The notes: generated by a model not told the origin, from the letters alone. A stretch of DNA of 40,560 bases from Candidatus Binataceae bacterium (GCA_035650475.1 DASRHP010000017.1:1-40560), one strand, 5' to 3'. Counted from the first letter of the stretch, positions 10,462 to 19,350 are shown. Numbers and translations are program-made.

Positions 10462-11946
10462 TCAATCCGCCGCCGTGCGCGCTTCGGCGCTCGCGCTGCG
10501 GCCCGCGATCCGCCCGAAGACAGCGCCCGACATCAGCCCTGAGCCGCCGGGATAATTGTTATGGAATAAACCGCCGACCATCTCGCCGCACGCGAACAGT
10601 CCCGGAATCGGATCCCAGTCGGTGCCAAGGACCTGCGCGCGTTCGTTGACCTTCACGCCGCCGAACGAAAACGTGATCCCGCCGGTCACCGGCCATGCGC
10701 GGTACGGCGGGGTGTCGAGCTTCTGCGCCCAGTTCGATTTGGACAGCGCGAGGCCCACCGTATGCATCCCGTCACGCACGCCGGGATTGAAGCTCCCGTG
10801 GCCAGCGGCGGCGTTGTACTCTTCGAGCGTGCGCAGCGCGGCCCTGCGGTCGAGGTCGAGCCGCTCGACGAGCCCGGCCAGTGTGTCGGCGACCACCGGC
10901 GGACTGGTCGAGTAGCGCGGTTCGAGCAACCCGACGACCTTGTGGTCGAAAATCTGCCACGCGATCGCGCCCGGCTGGTTGAGGATGATCCCGCCGAACT
11001 TGGCGTAGGTGTACAGGTTCTGGTCCTCGCCCTCGTCGACGAAGCGCAGGCCAAGCCGGTTGAGCATCACGCCGTACACGTAGGAAAGCCGGTTGGTCTT
11101 GTCGGTCAGTTCGCGATCGCCGAAGGGCGGTGCGTCGGCGCTGATCGGCGTCGCGTGGCATCCGCTCCACTGCCCCCACGGCATCGCGCCGATCTCCATC
11201 GCCATCCGCAGGCCATCGCCCTGGTTGTGCCGCGTGCCGCGCACGCGCGCGTGATCCCACGGGCGGCCGAGATACTGCGCGCGCCACGCCATGTTGGCCT
11301 CGAAGCCGCCGCATCCGAGCACGACCGCGCCGGCGCTGAGCTCGCGGATGCCCTCGGCGCCGCGCATCGCGACGCCGCACACGCGCCCCTTGCGGTCCTG
11401 GAGCAGGCGGATGGCGGGCGAGTCGTAGCTCACCTCGACTCCGGCGCGGCGCGCCGCGTTGAACCACATCCGCGACAGCCCCACCCCCTCGTGCGCCGCG
11501 CGCACGATCGCGCCCTTGGGCCATTTGATTACGCTGCCGACGCGCACGCCGCTGAGCGACAACGCAAGCTCGAAGCCGATCCCCAGCTCGGCCATCCAGC
11601 ACACGGTCTCGTAGGAGTTGCGGACAAGGATCCGCGAAAGCTCGGGATCGGTATGGCCCTCGGTGACGCGCTGGAGATCCTCGCCGAATGCCTCGGCCGG
11701 ATAGGGTTCGACGCCGTCCATGAAACCCGGCACCTCGCGCGCCTTGGGTATCAGGTGCAGGAGGTCGTCGGCGCGGTTGAAGGCGAAGCGGAACAGGCCG
11801 CCGCTGAAATGGGTGTTGCCGCCGCGGTCGTGCTCGGGGGCCTTCTCCAGCACCAGCACGCGCGGCGCGCCGGCGCTTTTGGCCGAGACGCTCGCCGCCA
11901 GCGCCGCATTGCCCGCCCCGATAACGATCACGTCATAGTCTGGCAT
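10462..11946 (-). CDS. TcuA-like FAD-dependent dehydrogenase (copy 1)
   Basis: TcuA oxidises tricarballylate to cis-aconitate with FAD; the wider family includes fumarate reductase and ketosteroid dehydrogenase flavoproteins. The N-terminal dinucleotide motif GAGNAALAAS is at residues 10-19, followed by EKAPEHDRGGNTHFSGG, which binds FAD and shows the RGGNTxFxxG pattern seen in TcuA. The C-terminus has VTGGITFSFGGVKVNERAQ and NNYPGGSGLMSGAVFGR, typical for FAD contacts. At 494 residues it is slightly longer than TcuA of Salmonella. It is the first gene of the minus arm, 154 bases from the divergent lyase gene. The iron-sulfur/haem partner TcuB, which reoxidises TcuA, is not present. The substrate is inferred from neighbours only. 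Confidence 0.8.
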   Translation of the reverse strand: MPDYDVIVIGAGNAALAASVSAKSAGAPRVLVLEKAPEHDRGGNTHFSGGLFRFAFNRADDLLHLIPKAREVPGFMDGVEPYPAEAFGEDLQRVTEGHTDPELSRILVRNSYETVCWMAELGIGFELALSLSGVRVGSVIKWPKGAIVRAAHEGVGLSRMWFNAARRAGVEVSYDSPAIRLLQDRKGRVCGVAMRGAEGIRELSAGAVVLGCGGFEANMAWRAQYLGRPWDHARVRGTRHNQGDGLRMAMEIGAMPWGQWSGCHATPISADAPPFGDRELTDKTNRLSYVYGVMLNRLGLRFVDEGEDQNLYTYAKFGGIILNQPGAIAWQIFDHKVVGLLEPRYSTSPPVVADTLAGLVERLDLDRRAALRTLEEYNAAAGHGSFNPGVRDGMHTVGLALSKSNWAQKLDTPPYRAWPVTGGITFSFGGVKVNERAQVLGTDWDPIPGLFACGEMVGGLFHNNYPGGSGLMSGAVFGRIAGRSASAEARTAAD

Positions 11947-12054
11947 GGTATTTCTGCTTGATTCAGCGCCTTCAGAAATTCGATCGGCCGCTCGCCCGGC
12001 TTCTTCGCCGATGATTGCACAAAACCCTGACAGCGCGAAAAGCGCGGCGCGCGA

Positions 12055-12060
12055 TATAAT
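12055..12060 (+). promoter_or_regulatory. Possible -10 element of the lyase operon
   Basis: A perfect TATAAT stands 40 bases before the ATG of the lyase gene in the divergent intergenic space. The nearest -35-like word, CTGACA at 12027-12032, is 22 bases away, which is too far for a normal sigma-70 promoter, so an activator may be needed if this is used. Just downstream are a 7-bp hairpin with a three-base loop (12069-12085) and a GGGGATCCCC palindrome (12090-12099) that covers the ribosome-binding site. Confidence 0.4.
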
Positions 12061-12100
12061 GCGCCCCGGCGCGCCTGTGGCGCGCGAAGGGGGATCCCCG

Positions 12101-13018
12101 ATGACGTGGCTGACACGACCCGACCAGCGCCCCGCCGGCGAGCGGCTGGCGGAGTTATGGCAGCGGCCTGGAATCCTGCCAATCCCGGGCGCCCATCACG
12201 GGCTCGCCGCGCTCCTCGCGCGGCGGGCCGGCTTCGAGGCGCTCTATCTCTCGGGAGCGGCGCTCAGCGCGAGCATGGGACTCGCCGATCTCGGAATCAT
12301 CACACTCGAGGAGCTGTGCCTTTACGCACGCACGATTTGCCGCGCGGGCGGCCTTCCGCTGATCGTCGATGCCGACACGGGCTACGGCGGCGCGCTCAAC
12401 GTGATGCGCGTGGTGCGCGAGCTGGAGGCCGCCGGCGCCGCGGCGGTCCAGATCGAGGACCAGGTCCTGCCCAAGAAATGCGGCCATCTCAACGACAAGC
12501 TGCTCGCGTCGCCCGAGGAGGCGGCGGCGCGAATCGCGGCCGCGCGCCGCGCCCGCCGCCATCTGCGTATAATCGCGCGCACTGACGCCGCGGCGTCGGA
12601 GGGAATCGACGGCGCGCTCGGCCGCGCGCGGCTCTATCTCGAGGCGGGCGCCGACGCGATCTTTCCCGAGGCGCTCGGCGACGCCGAGTCGTTTCGCCGT
12701 TTCGCGCGCGAGATCAAAGCGCCGCTGCTCGCCAATATGACCGAGTTCGGCCGCACGCCGTATTTCACCGCGCGCCAGTTCGAGGAGTTCGGCTTCAAGA
12801 TGGTTATCTGGCCGGCGTCGTCGCTGCGCGTGGCGGCCAAGGCGATTGCCGAGCTATATGCTGAGCTTAAAGTGAGAGGCACGGCCGAGGCGCTGCTGGA
12901 TCGGATGCAGACCCGCGCCGAGCTCTACGACGTGATTGGCTATAGCGAGTACGAGAGCCTCGACGCCTCGGTCGCGGCAAGCGTGCTCCCACGGGACCAG
13001 CGGGGTCGAAACGATTGA
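12101..13018 (+). CDS. prpB: PrpB-type 2-methylisocitrate lyase (isocitrate lyase/PEP mutase superfamily)
   Basis: PrpB splits 2-methylisocitrate into pyruvate and succinate. The 305-residue product has the Mg-binding DADTGYGG at 90-97 and the catalytic-loop KKCGH at 125-129, where Cys127 is the general acid/base; PrpB normally has KRCGH. The C-terminal MQTRAELYDVIGYSEYE closely follows the PrpB ending. I chose the ATG at 12101 for its fit to the family and the upstream AGGGGG, although the frame is open to 11945. It is the first gene of the plus arm, followed by a second TcuA-like gene 65 bases later. Oxaloacetate- or alkylmalate-cleaving relatives are possible, but the KKCGH loop favours a lyase for isocitrate-like acids. 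Confidence 0.85.
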   Translation: MTWLTRPDQRPAGERLAELWQRPGILPIPGAHHGLAALLARRAGFEALYLSGAALSASMGLADLGIITLEELCLYARTICRAGGLPLIVDADTGYGGALNVMRVVRELEAAGAAAVQIEDQVLPKKCGHLNDKLLASPEEAAARIAAARRARRHLRIIARTDAAASEGIDGALGRARLYLEAGADAIFPEALGDAESFRRFAREIKAPLLANMTEFGRTPYFTARQFEEFGFKMVIWPASSLRVAAKAIAELYAELKVRGTAEALLDRMQTRAELYDVIGYSEYESLDASVAASVLPRDQRGRND

Positions 13019-13083
13019 CCACGGCACCCGCGCGCGAGCGCGCTATACTCGGCGTATCCTGAGAACGGAGCCGGACGCAGCGG

Positions 13084-14574
13084 ATGTCTTCCTTCTATGA
13101 CGTGGTCGTGGTCGGCGCGGGCAATGCCGCGCTGTGTGCGGCGCTCGCCGCGCGCGAGGCGGGCGTCAGCGTGCTGATGCTCGAATGCGCACCCGAGGCC
13201 GAGCGCGGCGGCAACAGCCGCTTCACCGCAGGCGCGATGCGGGTCGCCTACAACGGCGTCGACGACCTCAGCCGCCTGATGCCCGACCTTAGCGAGGAGG
13301 ACAAGGCGCGCACCGATTTCGGCGCCTACACGCAGGACCAGTTCTTCGACGATCTCGCGCGCGTCACCCAGTACCGCACCAGCCCCGAGCTGGCCGAACT
13401 GCTCGTGCGGCGCAGCTTCGACACGATGATGTGGATGCGCGCCAAGGGCGTACGCTTCCAGCCGATCTACGGGCGTCAGGCCTTCAACGTCGGCGGGCGC
13501 TTCAAGTTCTGGGGCGGGCTGACGGTCGAGGCGTGGGGCGGCGGGCCGGGGCTGATCGACGCGCTCCACGCCGCCGCCGCGCGCAACGGGATCGAAGTCT
13601 GGTACCGGGCGCGCGCGCTGGAGCTCAAATGCGAGGACAACGTCGTGCGCGGCGTGACGATGCGACGCGAGGGACGGACGATAACCGTCGGCGCACGGGC
13701 GGTCGTGCTCGCCTCCGGCGGCTTCGAGGCCAACGCCGAATGGCGCACGCGCTACCTCGGTCCCGGATGGGACCTCGCCAAGGTGCGCGGCACCCGCTTC
13801 AACACCGGCGACGGAATCCGCATGGCTCTGGAAGCGGGCGCGATGCCGTGCGGCAACTGGTCGGGATGCCACGCGGTGGGATGGGATCGCAACGCGCCGG
13901 AGTTCGGCGACCTGAGCGTCGGCGACGGCTTCCAGAAGCACAGCTATCCGTTCGGAATCATGGTCAACGCACGCGGCCGCCGGTTTGTCGATGAAGGCGC
14001 GGACTTCCGCAACTATACCTACGCCAAATACGGGCGGGTGATCCTCGAGCAGCCCAACCAGTTCGCATGGCAGATCTTCGACAGTAAGGTCGCCCATCTG
14101 CTGCGTGACGAGTACCGGATAAAGCGCGTCACCAAAGTCAGCGCCGACACGCTGGAGGCGCTGGCGGGCAAGCTGGAGGACGTCGATCCGGCGGGCGTGC
14201 TCGAAGAGGTGCGGGCGTACAACGCGGCGGTCGATACTTCGGTCCCGTTCAATCCCAACGTCAAGGACGGCCGGCGCACGCGCGGCCTTGCGATCGACAA
14301 GACCAACTGGGCCAACACCCTCGATACGCCGCCCTTCGAGGCCTACGCGGTAACCTGCGGGGTGACGTTCACCTTCGGCGGCCTGCGCGTGGACGCCGAC
14401 GCGCGCGTCATCAACACGGACGGCGAGCCCATCGGCGGGCTGGCGGCGGCGGGTGAGCTGGTCGGCGGGCTTTTCTATTTCAATTACCCGGGCGGCACCG
14501 GCCTGATGTCGGGCGCGGTATTCGGGCGTATCGCGGGAACCACCGCCGCCCGCGCCGCGCTCGCGCGGAGGTAG
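13084..14574 (+). CDS. TcuA-like FAD-dependent dehydrogenase (copy 2)
   Basis: This is a paralog of the flavoprotein on the opposite strand and has the same layout: GAGNAALCAA at residues 11-20, ECAPEAERGGNSRFTAG at 34-50, a middle segment GTRFNTGDGIRMALEAGAM, and C-terminal TFTFGGLRVDADAR and FNYPGGTGLMSGAVFGR. The shared blocks are clearly alike, while the substrate-cap region (about 100-200) differs, which suggests a different substrate. An ACGGAG ribosome-binding sequence lies about ten bases before the ATG. A TATACT word at 13044-13049 in the short gap after the lyase gene could give it its own promoter, though the TTGACC upstream is 23 bases away. The predicted reaction is desaturation of a tricarballylate-like acid with FAD. 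Confidence 0.8.
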   Translation: MSSFYDVVVVGAGNAALCAALAAREAGVSVLMLECAPEAERGGNSRFTAGAMRVAYNGVDDLSRLMPDLSEEDKARTDFGAYTQDQFFDDLARVTQYRTSPELAELLVRRSFDTMMWMRAKGVRFQPIYGRQAFNVGGRFKFWGGLTVEAWGGGPGLIDALHAAAARNGIEVWYRARALELKCEDNVVRGVTMRREGRTITVGARAVVLASGGFEANAEWRTRYLGPGWDLAKVRGTRFNTGDGIRMALEAGAMPCGNWSGCHAVGWDRNAPEFGDLSVGDGFQKHSYPFGIMVNARGRRFVDEGADFRNYTYAKYGRVILEQPNQFAWQIFDSKVAHLLRDEYRIKRVTKVSADTLEALAGKLEDVDPAGVLEEVRAYNAAVDTSVPFNPNVKDGRRTRGLAIDKTNWANTLDTPPFEAYAVTCGVTFTFGGLRVDADARVINTDGEPIGGLAAAGELVGGLFYFNYPGGTGLMSGAVFGRIAGTTAARAALARR

Positions 14575-14770
14575 GTTAACTACCCCGGGGCAGCATTCGG
14601 CCTGGTTCCGACCGGGCACATTACTAGGTCACATCGTGGCGCGGACCGCGCGCCCTGGGTCAGCAGTCAGTCGGCGATCGGGTTGGAAGGTCTCGCCGAC
14701 CCGCTGCAGGGAACGCGCGGGCCCGCACAAACTCTGTGTCGCGCTCTCACCCATCAAGTGGACGAGGAAA

Positions 14771-14917
14771 TCAAGTTGCGCTCTCGCCGCTTCCTTCCTG
14801 GGTCGTCTTTGAAGCCGGGGCTTTTCCTGGCGCAGCTCCCCGGGTGCGATTCCGCGCTTTTGCTGCTGCGCCCTTGCCGGCCTTGGATTTCGAAACCGGT
14901 TTTGGACTGCGCTTCAT
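14771..14917 (-). CDS. Small basic Lys/Ala/Pro-rich protein after groEL
   Basis: I do not recognise this 48-residue ORF, which begins MKRSPKPVSKSKAGK and is rich in lysine, alanine, serine and proline, with no predicted hydrophobic segment. It starts 17 bases after the groEL stop on the same strand, with a good ribosome-binding sequence (GAGGGAG) six or seven bases before the ATG, so it may be the third gene of the groESL transcript. The composition resembles histone-H1-like or disordered nucleic-acid-binding tails. Longer in-frame starts upstream overlap groEL and are less likely. It may be non-coding; its conservation is unknown. Confidence 0.45.
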   Translation of the reverse strand: MKRSPKPVSKSKAGKGAAAKARNRTRGAAPGKAPASKTTQEGSGESAT

Positions 14918-14934
14918 GGGAGCTCCCTCTCGGA

Positions 14935-16566
<1,632 letters not shown>

Positions 16567-16577
16567 CTATCGAACCA

Positions 16578-16865
16578 TCAGCCTTCGATGACGCCTAGGA
16601 TGTCGTCTTCGCGCAGGATGAGATGGTCTTCGCCTTCGAGTTTGATCTCGCTGCCGGAATACTTTCCAAACAAGATTTTGTCGCCGGCTTTGACCTCTGG
16701 AGCTATAGTTTTTCCGTCTTCCTGCCTTCCCGGACCGACCGCTATCACTTTGCCCTCTTGCGGCTTTTCCTTGGCCGTGTCCGGAATGATAATTCCACCC
16801 TTGGTCTTTTCCTCTTCGGCGATTCGCCTGACCAAGACCCGATCGCCGAGCGGCCTGATCCTCAT
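16578..16865 (-). CDS. groES: Co-chaperonin GroES (10 kDa)
   Basis: GroES caps the GroEL ring. The 95-residue product begins [14 protein letters not shown], has the mobile-loop region [19 protein letters not shown] with the GGIIIP hydrophobic contact to GroEL, and ends [15 protein letters not shown], all standard. The frame is open much further upstream, but the ATG at 16865 is marked by the family start and by a strong AAGGAGG ribosome-binding sequence. It is the first gene of the groESL operon. The leader carries a terminator-like hairpin (16891-16925) and a heat-shock-like promoter (16981-17013). I do not see a CIRCE element, so HrcA control is unlikely. Confidence 0.97.
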   Translation of the reverse strand: MRIRPLGDRVLVRRIAEEEKTKGGIIIPDTAKEKPQEGKVIAVGPGRQEDGKTIAPEVKAGDKILFGKYSGSEIKLEGEDHLILREDDILGVIEG

Positions 16866-16890
16866 CGTCCCTGTCCTCCTTGGCGCTAGA

Positions 16891-16925
16891 AAAACAAAAA
16901 AGCTGCGACCGGGCTGCCGCAGCTT
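16891..16925 (-). terminator. Intrinsic-terminator-like hairpin in the groES leader
   Basis: Read on the minus strand, an 8-bp stem AAGCTGCG/CGCAGCTT with a ten-base loop (16900-16925) is followed by a T-rich run (TTTTTTG then TTTTT). It sits about 35 bases before the groES start, on the same strand and downstream of the probable promoter. It could be an attenuator of groESL, or the end of some transcript entering from the right. The structure is plain in the sequence; the function is inferred. Confidence 0.65.
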
Positions 16926-16980
16926 CCTCCTGGCTTCGCCATGGCCGCTGCCACAGCTAACCCGATCCTTCTGGTCGCAT

Positions 16981-17013
16981 GTAATGTGCACGGCACCATG
17001 GCTTGTCAAGGGG
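16981..17013 (-). promoter_or_regulatory. Heat-shock (sigma-32-like) promoter of groESL
   Basis: On the minus strand, CCCCTTGACA (17004-17013) is followed after 15 bases by CACATTAC (16981-16988). The CCCTTGA block and the CACAT block resemble the RpoH consensus CTTGAA and CCCCAT. A start near 16973 would give a leader of about 108 bases. The TTGACA is also a perfect sigma-70 -35, but the matching -10 would be poor. Confidence 0.5.
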
Positions 17014-17555
17014 TATGTGCGCAAGCGACGCTCGGGCACCGCAGGAATCGAATCTCGCGGTCCGCGATGGCGGACGGGGTGATCTGAGCGCCCGCGCGGT
17101 CGCCCGGGTTGGCTTGCCCTTGGCAAGCCGGCCTGATGCAGCCCCGCCCCTTGCGCGAGGTCTGTCGATGATTACCGATAAGGTTTGAGAGCGGCAGAAA
17201 GGAGGTTTGCGGAAGGATGAGCGGCCTTTGTGGTTGGTCGCCGACACGAGGCTTGGAGCGGCTGCGCCCCGGAGTACGACGGGTGGGAGCGCACTCTGGG
17301 GCGGTTTCCTGCACCCTGCGGAAGGGCGCCGTCCCGATGGGCGTAGCGGGCCTGCTCCACAGTCACAGTCGGTCGGAGCCGGCTCTGCAGGAGCCTGGCG
17401 TTCACTCGGACTCCTGCAGCGATAGGCCAAGGCTGAGCGGCTACAGTCCCTGTGCGTGCGGTCGCATGGCCGGCGGCGTATCCGGCTCAACCTCGGTAGC
17501 ACAAATATGGAACGGCTACTCCGTTCGGAAACTGCAGCTGTAAGCTTTCAGGACA
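17014..17555. other. Intergenic stretch between groES and the glycosyltransferase
   Basis: I see no confident gene in this stretch. It holds an 8-bp perfect hairpin with a three-base loop (GGCTTGCC at 17111-17118, GGCAAGCC at 17122-17129) and a possible short reading frame at 17217-17543, listed separately. A tRNA search by eye around the TCGAAT at about 17047 found no cloverleaf. Confidence 0.5.
17217..17543 (+). CDS. Doubtful ORF with good ribosome-binding site; possible gene remnant
   Basis: An AAAGGAGG sequence stands about twelve bases before an ATG that encodes MSGLCGWS and then a 108-residue product of irregular, Cys/Ser/Arg-rich composition. The first eight residues recall the start of class II glutamine amidotransferases of the asparagine-synthetase type (MxGxCGW), where the cysteine would be catalytic after processing. 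The rest does not look like that domain in this frame, and the other two frames do not continue it. It may be a decayed 5' end of such a gene, or spurious. It ends 12 bases before the glycosyltransferase start. Confidence 0.25.
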   Translation: MSGLCGWSPTRGLERLRPGVRRVGAHSGAVSCTLRKGAVPMGVAGLLHSHSRSEPALQEPGVHSDSCSDRPRLSGYSPCACGRMAGGVSGSTSVAQIWNGYSVRKLQL

Positions 17556-18713
17556 ATGTTGAACCAAACTCATCGCCACCTTCGCATCGCACAGGTGGCT
17601 CCCCTCTATGAAAGCGTTCCGCCCAAGCTCTATGGTGGAACCGAACGTGTTGTAGCCTATCTTACCGAGGAGCTGATCCGGCGCGGCCACGATGTAACTC
17701 TTTTCGCATCAGGTGATTCCACTGCCCCCGCGCCGCTCGAAGCCGTTCATCCCATGGCGCTCAGAACCGGCGGGCTAGTTTCCTGGGGACCAAGCCTGCA
17801 TCTGCCGATGCTGAGCGAGGTGTTCGATAATGCGCAGCGCTTCGATGTGATCCATTGCCACCTTGACTATTGGACTTTCCCGTTTGGCCGCCTGGTCAGC
17901 ACGCCGGTTGTAACGACGCTGCATGGCCGCCTCGACATCGCCGAGCTATTCGGTGTCTATCGTTACTATTCGGAAGCGCCCGTCGTTTCGATCAGTGACG
18001 CTCAGCGCGAACCGCTTCCGGACCTGAATTGGGTGGGCACGGTATACCACGGCCTACCCGCCGATCAGCTTAGATTCAATCCCCGAGCAGGCAGCTACCT
18101 CGCCTTCCTGGGACGGATCGCGCCCGAGAAGGGCCCTGACGTCGCCATCGAAGTCGCGCGGCGCGCGGGAATTCCGCTCAAGATCGCCGCCAAAGTCGAT
18201 CCTGTGGACCGGGAGTACTTCGAGAGCAGAATCCGGCCACTGCTTCACAGCGAGGGCGTCGAGTTCATTGGCGAAATAGGCGAGCGTGAGAAGAGCGAAT
18301 TTCTCGGCAACGCGATGGCGCTTTTGTTTCCTGTCGATTGGCCCGAGCCGTTTGGCCTGGTAATGATCGAGGCGTTGGCCTGCGGGACACCGGTGATCGC
18401 ACGGCCCTTCGGATCGGTTCCGGAGGTGCTGCGCGACGGCGTAACCGGCTTCCTCGCCCTCAGCAAGGAAGACCTGGTACAGGCAGTGCGCCGAATTTCT
18501 TGCATCTCGCGACAAAGATGCCGGGCAGAATTCGAAGCTCGCTTCACCGCCGGCGCGATGGCGGCTCACTACGAGCGGATCTATCATGCGCTGATAGCCG
18601 AGCATCGGACGCCGGCCCGGGGCGACGGTCGCTCCCGCGCGGGCAAAATCGCCCAGCAGATGGTTGCGCGTGAACGGCTGCCACGTTGGCGACCAGACCT
18701 TGAGACAGCCTGA
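17556..18713 (+). CDS. GT4-family glycosyltransferase
   Basis: GT4 enzymes move a sugar from a nucleotide donor to an acceptor with retention of configuration, often in glycogen, trehalose, polysaccharide or glycolipid synthesis. The N-terminal Rossmann half has KLYGGTERVV (24-33), the usual donor/acceptor glycine loop. The C-terminal half has FLGRIAPEKGPDVAIEVA and the EX7E signature with Glu264 and Glu272 in PEPFGLVMIEALACGTPVIA. The 385 residues fit. The last 40 residues are arginine-rich and unconserved. No other sugar gene is adjacent, so the acceptor is unknown. A terminator-like hairpin follows. Confidence 0.88.
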   Translation: MLNQTHRHLRIAQVAPLYESVPPKLYGGTERVVAYLTEELIRRGHDVTLFASGDSTAPAPLEAVHPMALRTGGLVSWGPSLHLPMLSEVFDNAQRFDVIHCHLDYWTFPFGRLVSTPVVTTLHGRLDIAELFGVYRYYSEAPVVSISDAQREPLPDLNWVGTVYHGLPADQLRFNPRAGSYLAFLGRIAPEKGPDVAIEVARRAGIPLKIAAKVDPVDREYFESRIRPLLHSEGVEFIGEIGEREKSEFLGNAMALLFPVDWPEPFGLVMIEALACGTPVIARPFGSVPEVLRDGVTGFLALSKEDLVQAVRRISCISRQRCRAEFEARFTAGAMAAHYERIYHALIAEHRTPARGDGRSRAGKIAQQMVARERLPRWRPDLETA

Positions 18714-18725
18714 CTCCAGGCAGCG

Positions 18726-18760
18726 GCCGGAGACAATGATCAAGATCGCTTCCGGCTTTT
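18726..18760 (+). terminator. Probable intrinsic terminator after the glycosyltransferase
   Basis: GCCGGA (18726-18731) pairs with TCCGGC (18751-18756), with an inner GATC/GATC pairing in the loop, followed directly by TTTT (18757-18760). It lies 12 bases after the stop codon, in the expected place. Confidence 0.5.
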
Positions 18761-18830
18761 ACATCCGGCCACCCTCGAGCATGAAGCGGGAAAGCCTTGC
18801 TAGACGGGCCGCACCAAGGTTGTCGGGCGC

Positions 18831-19319
18831 GTGTCCGGCCGCTGCCTTTGCGCCGCAGTGGACGTGGAGATCGACTTTCCTGCCTTCTGGGCGTGGCACG
18901 ATCACTCGCCGACAAGCCGTCGCGCGCACGGCGCCGCATATGCAACCTATGTCGGATGCTGGCGCAAGCACGTCCGCATCCTGAGGGGCCAAAGAAGCAT
19001 CGCGCGCTTCGAGGATGCGAATAAAGAATCCACCCGAAGCTTCTGCTCTCGATGCGGGACGCCGCTATTATACGAGCGCGGGCGCTCTCCGCGCATGGTC
19101 AATGTTCCGCGGGCGCTCTTTGAGGGTCGCACCGGCCGCGAACCGCGCTACCACGTGGCGATCGGGGAGCTTCAGGATTGGACCTACACGGGTAAGCGGC
19201 TGGTTCCGCTCAAGGGCTACCCTGGTATCGTCTGGGAACGGCCGAAATTGCGCCGCCGCCAGCGCCCGCGGGACCTGGACGACTCCCAGGTTCCGGCGGC
19301 GCATCCTGCCCGCGCATAA
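18831..19319 (+). CDS. GFA (glutathione-dependent formaldehyde-activating enzyme-like) family protein
   Basis: GFA-domain proteins bind zinc through cysteine pairs; the founding member binds glutathione and formaldehyde, but most members have unknown activity. Here Cys5-x-Cys7 (SGRCLCAAV) and Cys72-x-x-Cys75 (FCSRCGTPL) are kept. The middle CHCxxC segment of typical members is replaced by HDHSPT followed by SRRAHGAAY, so several ligands of the second site are lost. The residues around it (SRRAHGAAYATYVGCW) form a recognisable subfamily pattern. Only a GTG at 18831 is available, since an in-frame stop lies at 18801. It is convergent with the nitronate monooxygenase gene. A catalytic role should not be assumed. 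Confidence 0.75.
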   Translation: MSGRCLCAAVDVEIDFPAFWAWHDHSPTSRRAHGAAYATYVGCWRKHVRILRGQRSIARFEDANKESTRSFCSRCGTPLLYERGRSPRMVNVPRALFEGRTGREPRYHVAIGELQDWTYTGKRLVPLKGYPGIVWERPKLRRRQRPRDLDDSQVPAAHPARA

Positions 19320-19350
19320 ACCAGCACCATGCCTGATAGCGGCACCGGCC

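Noticed and set aside
10430-10465. TTG start for the PrpF gene overlapping the flavoprotein stop
   Set aside because: The ATG at 10429 fits the family beginning and length better, although coupling through the overlap remains possible.
12027-12060. Full sigma-70 promoter CTGACA...TATAAT for the lyase
   Set aside because: The 22-base spacer is too long, so only the -10 word is listed.
14638-14660. GGCGCG...CGCGCC stem after the second TcuA-like gene as a terminator
   Set aside because: The stem is short, no T-run follows, and such stems are common by chance in this base composition.
16866-17013. CIRCE element before groES
   Set aside because: I looked for the TTAGCACTC...GAGTGCTAA repeat and did not find it.
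17030-17100. Possible tRNA gene
   Set aside because: A TCGAAT word looks like a T-loop, but no matching stems or acceptor arm could be formed.
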